The translations under genes and the position numbers were made by a program. 29,599 nt of DNA, taken from JAADDG01 sp964450755 (GTDB lineage Bacteria > Campylobacterota > Campylobacteria > Campylobacterales > JAADDG01). The DNA is taken from contig CAYVDJ010000020.1 of the NCBI GenBank assembly GCA_964450755.1, positions 1 to 29,599 on the forward strand, given 5' to 3'. This document shows, in pieces, positions 16,417 through 23,321 of this stretch. The notes under the pieces were generated by a model. That model made no database searches and was not told the DNA's origin. It saw only the letters and a program-made list of their open reading frames with translations. Position 1 is the first letter of the stretch. Every line of letters starts with the position of its first letter.

Positions 16417-17243
16417 GCAGACTCAAAAAGATACTGATAAAAACCAAAAGGCAGGTTTTTAGCGAGATCGCAGGGAATAATCCCTCTTTGTTTCAGGGTG
16501 AAGGGCTTGAGTTTGTAGAACTTAGAGAGTATCAATACGGTGATGATGTAAAAAAGATCGACTGGTATGTCAGTGCCAAGATGCAAAAACCCTATATAAA
16601 AATCTACAAAGAAGAAAGAGAGCTAAATATCGTTATCGTTTCGATGCTTTCAGGAAGTGTTCATTTTGGACAAAAGATTCTAAAGCAAGACCTCATAGCC
16701 CAAATTGCCGCATTGGTTGCTTTTTCTACAATCAAAAATTCCGATATGTTCAGTTCGATGATCTTTACCGATTCTCTTAAAACAAGCACAAGAGCCACAA
16801 AGCAGTTTTTCGGTGTCAGAAAAGCTGTAGAAAATATCCTGAATTTCAATCCAATCGGAGAAAAAATCGATATAAAAAAACTGACTTCATATCTTTTTGA
16901 GAGGGTCAAAAGAAAATCGATCATATTTTTGATAGGAGATTTTTTTACTCCCGTGGATTTTAGACTTCTTTCAAAAAAGCATGAAATTATAGCTTTGATA
17001 GTAAGAGATCCATTGGAGGAAAATCCCCCTTCACTCGGATTTATCAATCTGATAGATCCAAAAAGTCTGATGCAGTCAAATATAGATCTAAACAACAGAG
17101 CCGTAAAAAACTATAAAAATAAAATTTACAAAAACGATCATGAACTCTACACCCACTTTAGAAAAAACCGTATCCGTTTTACAAAGATATATACAAATGA
17201 AGAGCCTTTTGTAAAACTTTCCAAACTTTTTATCGGAAAATGA
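16413..17243 (+). CDS. DUF58-domain protein of the Bat operon
   Basis: DUF58 proteins are VWA-like and are almost always encoded after moxR. The hallmark is seen as LREYQYGDDVKKIDWYVSAK (about residues 37-56) followed by KPYIKIYKEERE. The protein of 276 residues has no evident membrane segment. The start is TTG overlapping the moxR stop by four bases (TTGA), which points to coupled translation. The biochemical role is unknown; by context it works with MoxR and the membrane VWA proteins that follow. No later ATG would preserve the N-terminal basic segment. Confidence 0.9.
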   Translation: MSRLKKILIKTKRQVFSEIAGNNPSLFQGEGLEFVELREYQYGDDVKKIDWYVSAKMQKPYIKIYKEERELNIVIVSMLSGSVHFGQKILKQDLIAQIAALVAFSTIKNSDMFSSMIFTDSLKTSTRATKQFFGVRKAVENILNFNPIGEKIDIKKLTSYLFERVKRKSIIFLIGDFFTPVDFRLLSKKHEIIALIVRDPLEENPPSLGFINLIDPKSLMQSNIDLNNRAVKNYKNKIYKNDHELYTHFRKNRIRFTKIYTNEEPFVKLSKLFIGK

Positions 17244-17244
17244 T

Positions 17245-17631
17245 ATGCCTCAGATAAGAGATATAAAACCCATCGTTGATATTCCCGATTTTTCCATCTA
17301 TCTGGTACTCTTTTTTGCGGGGATAATCCTAATAGCGTTGATTGTTTTTTTATACAATCTTATATATAAATTTTTTCATGACAGAAAAAGAATGTTAAAA
17401 AAGGCTGTTTTTAAAAAGCTGAAAGAGGTTGATTTTGAAAACCCCAAAAGAGCCGCTTATGATATAACAAGATACGGAAGATATCTGATTTGCGATGACA
17501 AGAGTCAAAAAATATATGATGAGTTGATTTTGCTTTTGGAAAAGTACAAATATAAAAAAGAGATTGATGATAAAATAGCAAGAAGAGTTATAAGATACTA
17601 CTATCTCTTTATAGAGGCTGTGGATGAATAG
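17245..17631 (+). CDS. Small single-span membrane protein (DUF4381-like position)
   Basis: This 128-residue protein has an N-terminal stretch of about 17 residues, one strong transmembrane helix at about 18-42 (LVLFFAGIILIALIVFLYNL), and a basic, helical cytoplasmic tail containing KRAAYDITRYGRYL. Size, topology and the place between the DUF58 and BatA genes match the DUF4381-type small proteins of Bat operons, but sequence similarity is weak to my eye, so I give only a positional name. It starts one base after the DUF58 stop and overlaps batA by eight bases. Confidence 0.8.
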   Translation: MPQIRDIKPIVDIPDFSIYLVLFFAGIILIALIVFLYNLIYKFFHDRKRMLKKAVFKKLKEVDFENPKRAAYDITRYGRYLICDDKSQKIYDELILLLEKYKYKKEIDDKIARRVIRYYYLFIEAVDE

Positions 17632-18547
17632 TATAACTTTTGAATATCCCTATGTTTTTTTGGTTATTCCTCTCTTTTTGCTCTGCTTTTATTTTTGCAA
17701 AGAGAAGAGTGAAGCCATCTTTTTTCCAAATGCCGAAATCTTTTTTGAAGAGGGATATAAAAAGAGCCGTTTTATCACCGCTTTGAAATGGACGGCAATT
17801 ATTTTGGCTGTTGTTTCTCTGGCTTCTCCGGTTAAAGAGGATAAATTTGATATAGCCAAAAAAGAGGGATATGCTCTTTGTCTGGTTTTGGATGCGAGTG
17901 GTTCTATGAGATATCCCTTTTCAAGTGATCCAAATCAGCCCAAAAGCAAATTTGACATAGCAAAAGAGCTTTCTGTAAAATTTATACGAAAAAGAAGAAG
18001 CGATTTGATAGGCTTGGTGGTATTTGGCAATTTTGCCTATACGGCAGCTCCTTTGACTTATGACAGTGATATTTTGACTCAGATCATAAATTCTCTTTAT
18101 GCCGGAATAGCAGGACCAAACTATACCGTTATCAACGAAGCGCTTTTTCAAAGTGCCAAACTTTTTTCAAAAACCGATGCAAAAACAAAAATAGCCATAT
18201 TTCTAACCGACGGAAAGAGCAGGGGAGATAATATCCCTCTTGAAGTGGCGATAAAGAGTCTTAAAAAGTACAAAGTCAAAGTTTATACGATAGGTATCGG
18301 AGAAGAGGATGATTTTAATGAGATAGAGTTAAGAAGCATTGCAAAAGAGACAGGAGGAGTCTTTTTTAATGCCCAAAACAAAGAGACTCTAAAAGAGATT
18401 TACGATAAGATCGACAAACTTGAAAAAAGTGAGATAAAAAGCAATAAATTTGTCAAAAAAGAGTATCTGTATGAACTGCCTCTCTTTTTGTCGGTACTCT
18501 TTTTGCTTTTTTATATCTATCTTATCAACAAAAGAGGCGTGGCATGA
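17624..18547 (+). CDS. batA: VWA-domain membrane protein BatA
   Basis: The protein has two N-terminal membrane segments (about 8-25 and 53-69), a von Willebrand A domain with an intact MIDAS start DASGS (D90, S92, S94) and a later TDGKSRGDN, and one C-terminal membrane segment near 284-301 (LPLFLSVLFLLFYIYLI). This is the BatA plan, with the VWA domain on the periplasmic side. BatA proteins are linked to aerotolerance and stress resistance in Bacteroides and other bacteria, with unknown mechanism. The length of 307 residues is typical. It overlaps the next gene as ATGA, and the two VWA proteins are likely partners. Confidence 0.9.
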   Translation: MNSITFEYPYVFLVIPLFLLCFYFCKEKSEAIFFPNAEIFFEEGYKKSRFITALKWTAIILAVVSLASPVKEDKFDIAKKEGYALCLVLDASGSMRYPFSSDPNQPKSKFDIAKELSVKFIRKRRSDLIGLVVFGNFAYTAAPLTYDSDILTQIINSLYAGIAGPNYTVINEALFQSAKLFSKTDAKTKIAIFLTDGKSRGDNIPLEVAIKSLKKYKVKVYTIGIGEEDDFNEIELRSIAKETGGVFFNAQNKETLKEIYDKIDKLEKSEIKSNKFVKKEYLYELPLFLSVLFLLFYIYLINKRGVA

Positions 18548-20247
18548 GTTTTTTAAATCCCGATTATCTGCTTTTTATGCTTCTTCCCTCTTTTGTGCTT
18601 TTTTATCTGATCGTTACCAACAGCAATAAACTGAATAATTTTTTTGATCCGGCGATCTTGAAAAAGATACGCTATGAAGGCGGGGGACTTGGCAGAGTGG
18701 GGCGGAATATCATGCTTTTTACGGCTCTTCTTTTGATGATTCTTGCTCTTGCAAGACCGGTTGTGCAAAAAGGTTCAGTGAAAGTGGAGACAAAAACGAT
18801 AGATGTTTTGGTTGCTATTGATGTATCCAATTCTATGAGAGCAAATGATCTCTATCCCGATAGATTTGAATTTGCCAAAAGAAAATTTTTCAGATTTTTG
18901 GATAAATTTCCCGAAGCCAATGTGGGAGTTGTGGCTTTTAGTTCAAATATCTTTATGGTCTCTCCTATGACAAATGATTTTGAAACAGTAAAATATCTTG
19001 TAAACAATCTCTCTTTTGATTCTATCAGCAGTGGCGGAACCGACCTGATGCTGCCTGTTGAGATATCCAAAAAGTTTTTAAAAGATTCAAAGTATAAGAT
19101 TTTGGTTGTTTTTACGGACGGAGGAGATGATAAAGATTTCTCCGAAGAAACAAAAGAGGCGAAAAAAACGGATCTTAGTGTCTATATCTATGCCACTGCT
19201 ACCGAAAAGGGTGCTGCTGTAAATGTAAACGGGAAAGTTTTAAAAGATAAAAACCAAAATATCGTTATCAGCAGACTTAACGAAAATATAAGAGAACTTG
19301 CGATTAAAAGCGGTGGAGCTTTTATAAAAGGAACCTACAAAGACAAAGATATTGATCTTGTCATAAAAGATATAAGAGAGAAGTTTAAGGCAAACAGATT
19401 AAAAAGCAGAAAGATAAAAGATTACCGGGAACTTTTTTACTATCCTCTTGCGTTGGCTCTTCTTTTTATGCTTTTTGCATTTAGCTCTCTTCCCTCAAGG
19501 GGTAAAAAAACAGCGGTTTTGTTTATAGCTGCTCTCTTTTTCAATACCGACGCAAACTCCAATATCGTTGATTTTTTCAATATCAAAAAGGCTAAAGAGG
19601 CTTATGAAAAAGGCAATTATCACAGAGCCGGATACTATTTTGAAAAAGTTGCCGAGTCAAAAGAGAGTTCGCAGAGTTATTATGATCTTGGCAACAGTTA
19701 TTATAAGCAAAAAGAGTACAAAAAGGCGATAGAAGCCTATGAGATGATAAAGAGCGATGATAAAGAGCTGAATTTTAAAAGATATTACAACGAAGGAAAC
19801 GCATATTTTAAAAGTAGGGATATCGAAAATGCTATCAAAATGTATGAAAAGGCAAAAGAGTACGGCACGGATGATGATCTGGAGTATAACCTCAAACTTG
19901 CAAAGAAGCTGAAAAAGCAAAAGAGACAGCAAGAGGAAAAAGAGAGTAAAAAGAAGAGTAAAAAACAGAAGAAAGATAAGAAAAAGCAGGATCAAAAAAA
20001 GGGAAACAAACAGCAAAACAGAAAAAACAAAGGCAAAAACAAAGAGTCAAAAGAGAATAAAAAGAGTGCAAGTGCCAAAAGTCAAAAAGAGAAACAGAAG
20101 CAAAAAAACAAAAAACAAAAAAGAACTCCCATAAGCGATATGGAAGAGAAGAAATGGGAGAGACTGCTTGAGAAGAAAAAGCCCAAAACTCTTCCTTTGG
20201 AACTAAAAACAGACAAAGAGAAAAAAAGAGATGAAAAACCCTGGTAG
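18544..20247 (+). CDS. BatB-BatC fusion: VWA membrane protein with TPR domain and lysine-rich tail
   Basis: The first ~320 residues are BatB-like: membrane segments near 8-24 and 54-70, a VWA domain with MIDAS start DVSNS (D93, S95, S97) and TDGGDD, and a hydrophobic stretch at about 299-313. A second hydrophobic stretch at about 321-333 (KTAVLFIAALFF) looks like a retained BatC signal sequence. After it come TPR repeats at about 345-450 (YYDLGNSYYKQKEYKKAIEAYE, YYNEGNAYFKSRDIENAIKMYE), then from about 453 a tail of over 80 residues made mostly of K, Q, E, N and S. The end ISDMEEKKWERLLEKKKPKTLP looks ordered and conserved. Its 3' end overlaps batD by 17 bases. Confidence 0.9.
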   Translation: MSFLNPDYLLFMLLPSFVLFYLIVTNSNKLNNFFDPAILKKIRYEGGGLGRVGRNIMLFTALLLMILALARPVVQKGSVKVETKTIDVLVAIDVSNSMRANDLYPDRFEFAKRKFFRFLDKFPEANVGVVAFSSNIFMVSPMTNDFETVKYLVNNLSFDSISSGGTDLMLPVEISKKFLKDSKYKILVVFTDGGDDKDFSEETKEAKKTDLSVYIYATATEKGAAVNVNGKVLKDKNQNIVISRLNENIRELAIKSGGAFIKGTYKDKDIDLVIKDIREKFKANRLKSRKIKDYRELFYYPLALALLFMLFAFSSLPSRGKKTAVLFIAALFFNTDANSNIVDFFNIKKAKEAYEKGNYHRAGYYFEKVAESKESSQSYYDLGNSYYKQKEYKKAIEAYEMIKSDDKELNFKRYYNEGNAYFKSRDIENAIKMYEKAKEYGTDDDLEYNLKLAKKLKKQKRQQEEKESKKKSKKQKKDKKKQDQKKGNKQQNRKNKGKNKESKENKKSASAKSQKEKQKQKNKKQKRTPISDMEEKKWERLLEKKKPKTLPLELKTDKEKKRDEKPW

Positions 20248-21727
20248 ATATTTACTGATATTTTTGTTATCGATACAAATCCTTTTTGCCCTTGAAACAA
20301 AAGTCGATAAAAAGCATATTTTAAAGGGAGAGAGCGTTACTTTGACGATTACGGCAAGTGGCGGGGATGTGAAATTTCCGGTTATAGACAAAATAGGGGA
20401 TTTTAAGATAGAGGCTGTTTCGTTATCAAACAACATCATAACCAAAAACGGCAAAATTAATAAATCCGTATCAAAATATTACACCTTTACTCCTCTAAAG
20501 AGTGTAACAATTCCCTCTTATGAGGTTTTGACAGACGGAAAAACCGAAAAAACAAAGCCCATAGAGATAGATGTAAAAAAAGAATCCCCATCTTCAATGC
20601 CTCCTTTTACGCTGGATATGTATATAGACAAAAAAGATGTCTATGTGGGAGAACCTATACATCTGAGTATCATTTTCAGAAAAAAGATAGGTGTTGATAT
20701 TCAGGATCTTGAGTTTACTCCTCCGACTTTTGATAACTTTTGGAAAAAAGAGTTGAGGCGTTCAAACAAGGAGATAACCGGAAGTTATGTTGTTCAAAAG
20801 ATAGAGTATATGCTTTTTGCCCAAAAAGGGGGTAAACTTCATATAAACGAAGCTGTTTTGAATATAGGTTTACCGGCAAGGGGAGAGGGGATATTTAATA
20901 TACTTTTTAACCGTATCAAATGGAAGAAGATATTTTCAAATACTCTTGATATAGATGTCAAACCTCTGCCAAATGATATAAAAGTTTACGGAAAATTTAC
21001 TTTTGATGTAGCGGTTGACAAAAGGGAAGCAGATGCCAATTCTCCTGTAAATATGACGATATCCATCAAAGGAGAGGGCAATATCGACGATATAGACAAC
21101 TATACGATAGAGATCAACAATGCGGCGGTTTACAGTGACAAGGCTGTAAAAAAAGTATCTTTGAGATCTGAAGGATACGGTGGTGAGTTTATACAGAAAT
21201 TTGCCATAGTGTCAGAAGAGAGTTTTGTGATCCCCTCTCTTGAGTTTTCATATTTTGATAAAGACAAAAGAAAAGTTGTAACTTTAAAAAGCGAACCTGT
21301 ATATGTAAATATCAAAGGCAAAGTATCCAAAGAGGAACCCAAACTTCAAAAAGCCGAGCAAAAAGAGATAAAAAAAGGAGAAGAGGTTAAAATGGACTCT
21401 TTTAACAGACTGTATATTTTGGCATTTATTACTTTTATAATGGGACTGCTTATAGGCTTTTTGCTCAAAAATTTCAACTTCAAACCAAAAACAAAAGAGA
21501 CCTCTATACAAAAAAAGATCAAATATGCGAAAAATGATAAAGAGTTGTTAAAAATTCTTTTGCCTTATGTCGATAGATCAAAAGAGATAAAAGAGATAGT
21601 TGTAGCTCTTGAGGGCAGTTTGTATAACGGAGGCGGATACAAGATCGACAAAAAAAATCTTATCAAAAATATAGATAACTATCTTAACAAATCTTCAAAA
21701 GAAGATGAATTTGCAGATCTGATATAA
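20231..21727 (+). CDS. batD: BatD-family membrane protein
   Basis: The 498-residue protein starts with a signal peptide (KNPGRYLLIFLLSIQILFA, cut near residue 20) and contains beta-sandwich repeats of the BatD/DUF_oxygen-tolerance type, such as LKGESVTLTITASGGDVKFP and VYVGEPIHLSIIFRKK. One transmembrane helix at about 392-412 is followed by a lysine-rich cytoplasmic tail of about 85 residues. BatD is a usual last gene of the operon. The start ATG lies inside the preceding gene. uppP follows after nine bases, so it may be transcribed with the Bat genes. Confidence 0.9.
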   Translation: MKNPGRYLLIFLLSIQILFALETKVDKKHILKGESVTLTITASGGDVKFPVIDKIGDFKIEAVSLSNNIITKNGKINKSVSKYYTFTPLKSVTIPSYEVLTDGKTEKTKPIEIDVKKESPSSMPPFTLDMYIDKKDVYVGEPIHLSIIFRKKIGVDIQDLEFTPPTFDNFWKKELRRSNKEITGSYVVQKIEYMLFAQKGGKLHINEAVLNIGLPARGEGIFNILFNRIKWKKIFSNTLDIDVKPLPNDIKVYGKFTFDVAVDKREADANSPVNMTISIKGEGNIDDIDNYTIEINNAAVYSDKAVKKVSLRSEGYGGEFIQKFAIVSEESFVIPSLEFSYFDKDKRKVVTLKSEPVYVNIKGKVSKEEPKLQKAEQKEIKKGEEVKMDSFNRLYILAFITFIMGLLIGFLLKNFNFKPKTKETSIQKKIKYAKNDKELLKILLPYVDRSKEIKEIVVALEGSLYNGGGYKIDKKNLIKNIDNYLNKSSKEDEFADLI

Positions 21728-21736
21728 GGAATTTTT

Positions 21737-22498
21737 ATGGATATATTTCAAGCGGTAATCATAGGTATCATAGAGGGTTTTACTGAGTTTTTACCCATCT
21801 CCTCAACCGGTCATATGATAGTGGCAAGTGCCATGATGGGTTTGGAACAAGACAGTGTGCAAAAAAGCTTTGAAGTCATCATACAGTTTGCGGCTATTTT
21901 GGCTGTTGTACTGCTCTATAAAGATAAAGTATTTAAAGAGTTTGATTTGTGGAAGAAACTTATCTTGGCTTTTATACCTATCGGGGCGATGGGCTTTTTG
22001 TTCAGCAAACAGGTTAAGGCTCTTTTTAGCATAGAAGTTGTCGCATGGATGTTTATCATAGGCGGAATTGTTTTTTTGATAGTGGAATATTTTTATAAGG
22101 AGAAGGATCATTTCGTACAGGAAGTGGAAGAGGTCAGTTACAAACAGGCTCTGATCATCGGTATAGCCCAATGCTTTTCCCTAATCCCCGGCACTTCAAG
22201 AGCCGGTTCTACGATCATCGGCGGTATGCTTTCTCATCTTAGCAGAAAAGCTTCTGCGGAGTTCTCATTTTTACTTGCCATACCCGTTATGGCGGCAGTT
22301 ACCGGATATGATATCTTAAAACATTATCACGAGTTCAATTTTGACAATGGAGTTGTTTTGGCGGTAGGATTTGTAACAGCATTTATAGTAGCCTATATAA
22401 CGATAAAACTTTTCATAGAATTTCTATCCCGCTTTACTTTCGTTCCTTTTGGCATCTATCGCATACTTTTTGGAATATTTTTACTTTTGTATATTTAA
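21737..22498 (+). CDS. uppP: Undecaprenyl-diphosphatase UppP (BacA)
   Basis: UppP is an inner-membrane phosphatase that recycles undecaprenyl diphosphate to the monophosphate used for peptidoglycan and O-antigen carriers. The family signature EGFTEFLPISSTGH is at residues 13-26, giving E13, E17, S23 and H26. The second signature PGTSRAGSTI places the catalytic arginine at R155. Multiple hydrophobic helices run through the 253 residues, a normal length. AAGGA at 21727-21731 is the ribosome binding site. No clear terminator with a U run follows; a large dyad begins three bases after the stop. Confidence 0.97.
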   Translation: MDIFQAVIIGIIEGFTEFLPISSTGHMIVASAMMGLEQDSVQKSFEVIIQFAAILAVVLLYKDKVFKEFDLWKKLILAFIPIGAMGFLFSKQVKALFSIEVVAWMFIIGGIVFLIVEYFYKEKDHFVQEVEEVSYKQALIIGIAQCFSLIPGTSRAGSTIIGGMLSHLSRKASAEFSFLLAIPVMAAVTGYDILKHYHEFNFDNGVVLAVGFVTAFIVAYITIKLFIEFLSRFTFVPFGIYRILFGIFLLLYI

Positions 22499-22500
22499 CT

Positions 22501-22574
22501 GTTTTTTGGAAGAAATCTGGAAACAATATTTCAGCACTGCCAAGGGCAAGGCTGAAATACTGTCTCCAAAAAAC
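22501..22574. repeat. Large imperfect dyad in the uppP-tetR intergenic region
   Basis: Two nested perfect inverted repeats share one centre: GTTTTTTGGA (22501-22510) with TCCAAAAAAC (22565-22574), and TATTTCAGC (22527-22535) with GCTGAAATA (22551-22559). An inner TGCC/GGCA pair (22538-22541, 22545-22548) closes a three-base loop. Between the arms GGAAACA and TGTCTCC pair with one mismatch. The left arm carries extra bases. No U run follows on either strand, so it is not a textbook terminator. The remaining bases to 22656 hold nothing I recognise. Confidence 0.75.
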
Positions 22575-22656
22575 CCTGAATTTAGGTTATTTGCAAAATA
22601 TACTTTGCTTAAGGAAATGGCATTGGGTTTTCAGTTATGCTGATGAGCCAAAAAGC

Positions 22657-22686
22657 TTGACATATTAACCAAACAGTCGGTATAAT
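22657..22686 (+). promoter_or_regulatory. Consensus sigma-70 promoter of the tetR-RND operon
   Basis: A perfect TTGACA (22657-22662) and a perfect TATAAT (22681-22686) are 18 bases apart. The first operator fills the spacer. Transcription should start near 22693, inside the second operator. Unlike the other promoters in the window it has a full -35 and no TG extension. Confidence 0.85.
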
Positions 22687-22705
22687 TCAACCAAACAGTT
22701 GGTAT
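22667..22705 (+). promoter_or_regulatory. Twin TetR-type operators
   Basis: AACCAAACAGTCGGTAT (22667-22683) and AACCAAACAGTTGGTAT (22689-22705) differ at one base and start 22 bases apart, about two helical turns. Each is a small palindrome, ACCAA (or ACCGA on the other strand) flanking ACAG. They cover the promoter spacer, the -10 edge and the start site, so a bound repressor should block RNA polymerase. The adjacent TetR protein is the likely ligand (inference). Confidence 0.8.
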
Positions 22706-22718
22706 GAAAGTAAAAAAT

Positions 22719-23321
22719 ATGACTCAAACACAGATAAAGATTATAGAAAGTGCAATTTCTCTCTTTGCAAAACATGGTTTTGAAGGGGTCAGGGTTGATG
22801 CTCTTGCCAAAGAGGCGGGGATCAACAAGGCAACACTATATTACTACTATAAAGGTAAACAGGAAATTTTTGAAGCGGCTTTAAAATATAAATTTGGCAA
22901 ACTTGTTACAACGCTTCATCAAACTATTGATACAGAGTCGGATCCTACTTCACAGCTTAAACTCTATATTGTTACGATGCTTCAAAGAGAGAAAACTCTT
23001 GTGGAACTGATGAGCAGAGAGATACTTGACGGAGGAGTCAATATCCCAAAAGATGTTTTTGCTCTGATAATCGAAATAGCAAATGTTCTTATCACGATTA
23101 TCAACAAAGGTATATCTCTAAAACAGTTTAGAGAAGTTGATCCTTTTATGATTCTTGATGTTTTGATAGGTGCTGCAAATCACTATATCATCTCCTCTTC
23201 CATAAGAGAAAAATTTAAGCAAAACAGAGCAAAAGATCATCCGCCCTGTCCACAGTATGATATTCAAACCTATGCCAAAATGCTTCATCAGATGATTCTC
23301 TCTATTCTCAAGGATAAATAA
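22719..23321 (+). CDS. TetR/AcrR-family transcriptional regulator
   Basis: The N-terminal helix-turn-helix is typical: ESAISLFAKHGFEGVRVDALAKEAGINKATLYYYYKGKQEIFE, split by the turn between VDALAKEAG and NKATLYYYY. The C-terminal ligand-binding domain is family-typical in size. An earlier in-frame ATG at 22704 would give 205 residues, but it lies inside the second operator only about ten bases from the expected transcript start and has no ribosome binding site. ATG 22719 has GAAAG at 22706-22710 and gives 200 residues beginning MTQTQIK. It is directly followed by the RND gene and is probably an autoregulated repressor of the cassette. Its ligand is unknown. Confidence 0.92.
   Translation: MTQTQIKIIESAISLFAKHGFEGVRVDALAKEAGINKATLYYYYKGKQEIFEAALKYKFGKLVTTLHQTIDTESDPTSQLKLYIVTMLQREKTLVELMSREILDGGVNIPKDVFALIIEIANVLITIINKGISLKQFREVDPFMILDVLIGAANHYIISSSIREKFKQNRAKDHPPCPQYDIQTYAKMLHQMILSILKDK

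Noticed and set aside
19657..20016. A leucine/phenylalanine-rich minus-strand frame that looks like a membrane protein
   Set aside because: It is the complement of the lysine-rich tail of the BatB-BatC fusion; AAA/AAG codons read in reverse give F and L.
19903..20180. A tandem repeat in the lysine-rich tail coding region
   Set aside because: The DNA is purine-rich with recurrent aaa/aag/gag codons but has no fixed repeat unit, so it is low-complexity coding sequence rather than a repeat array.
22449..22643. A 64-codon plus-strand open frame overlapping the end of uppP
   Set aside because: It starts inside uppP, crosses the dyad at 22501-22574, has no ribosome binding site and resembles no protein I know. 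It is most likely an accidental frame.
22704..22718. ATG at 22704 as start of the TetR regulator
   Set aside because: It lies within the second operator and about ten bases from the predicted transcript start with no ribosome binding site. ATG 22719 is better placed, though the longer form cannot be excluded.
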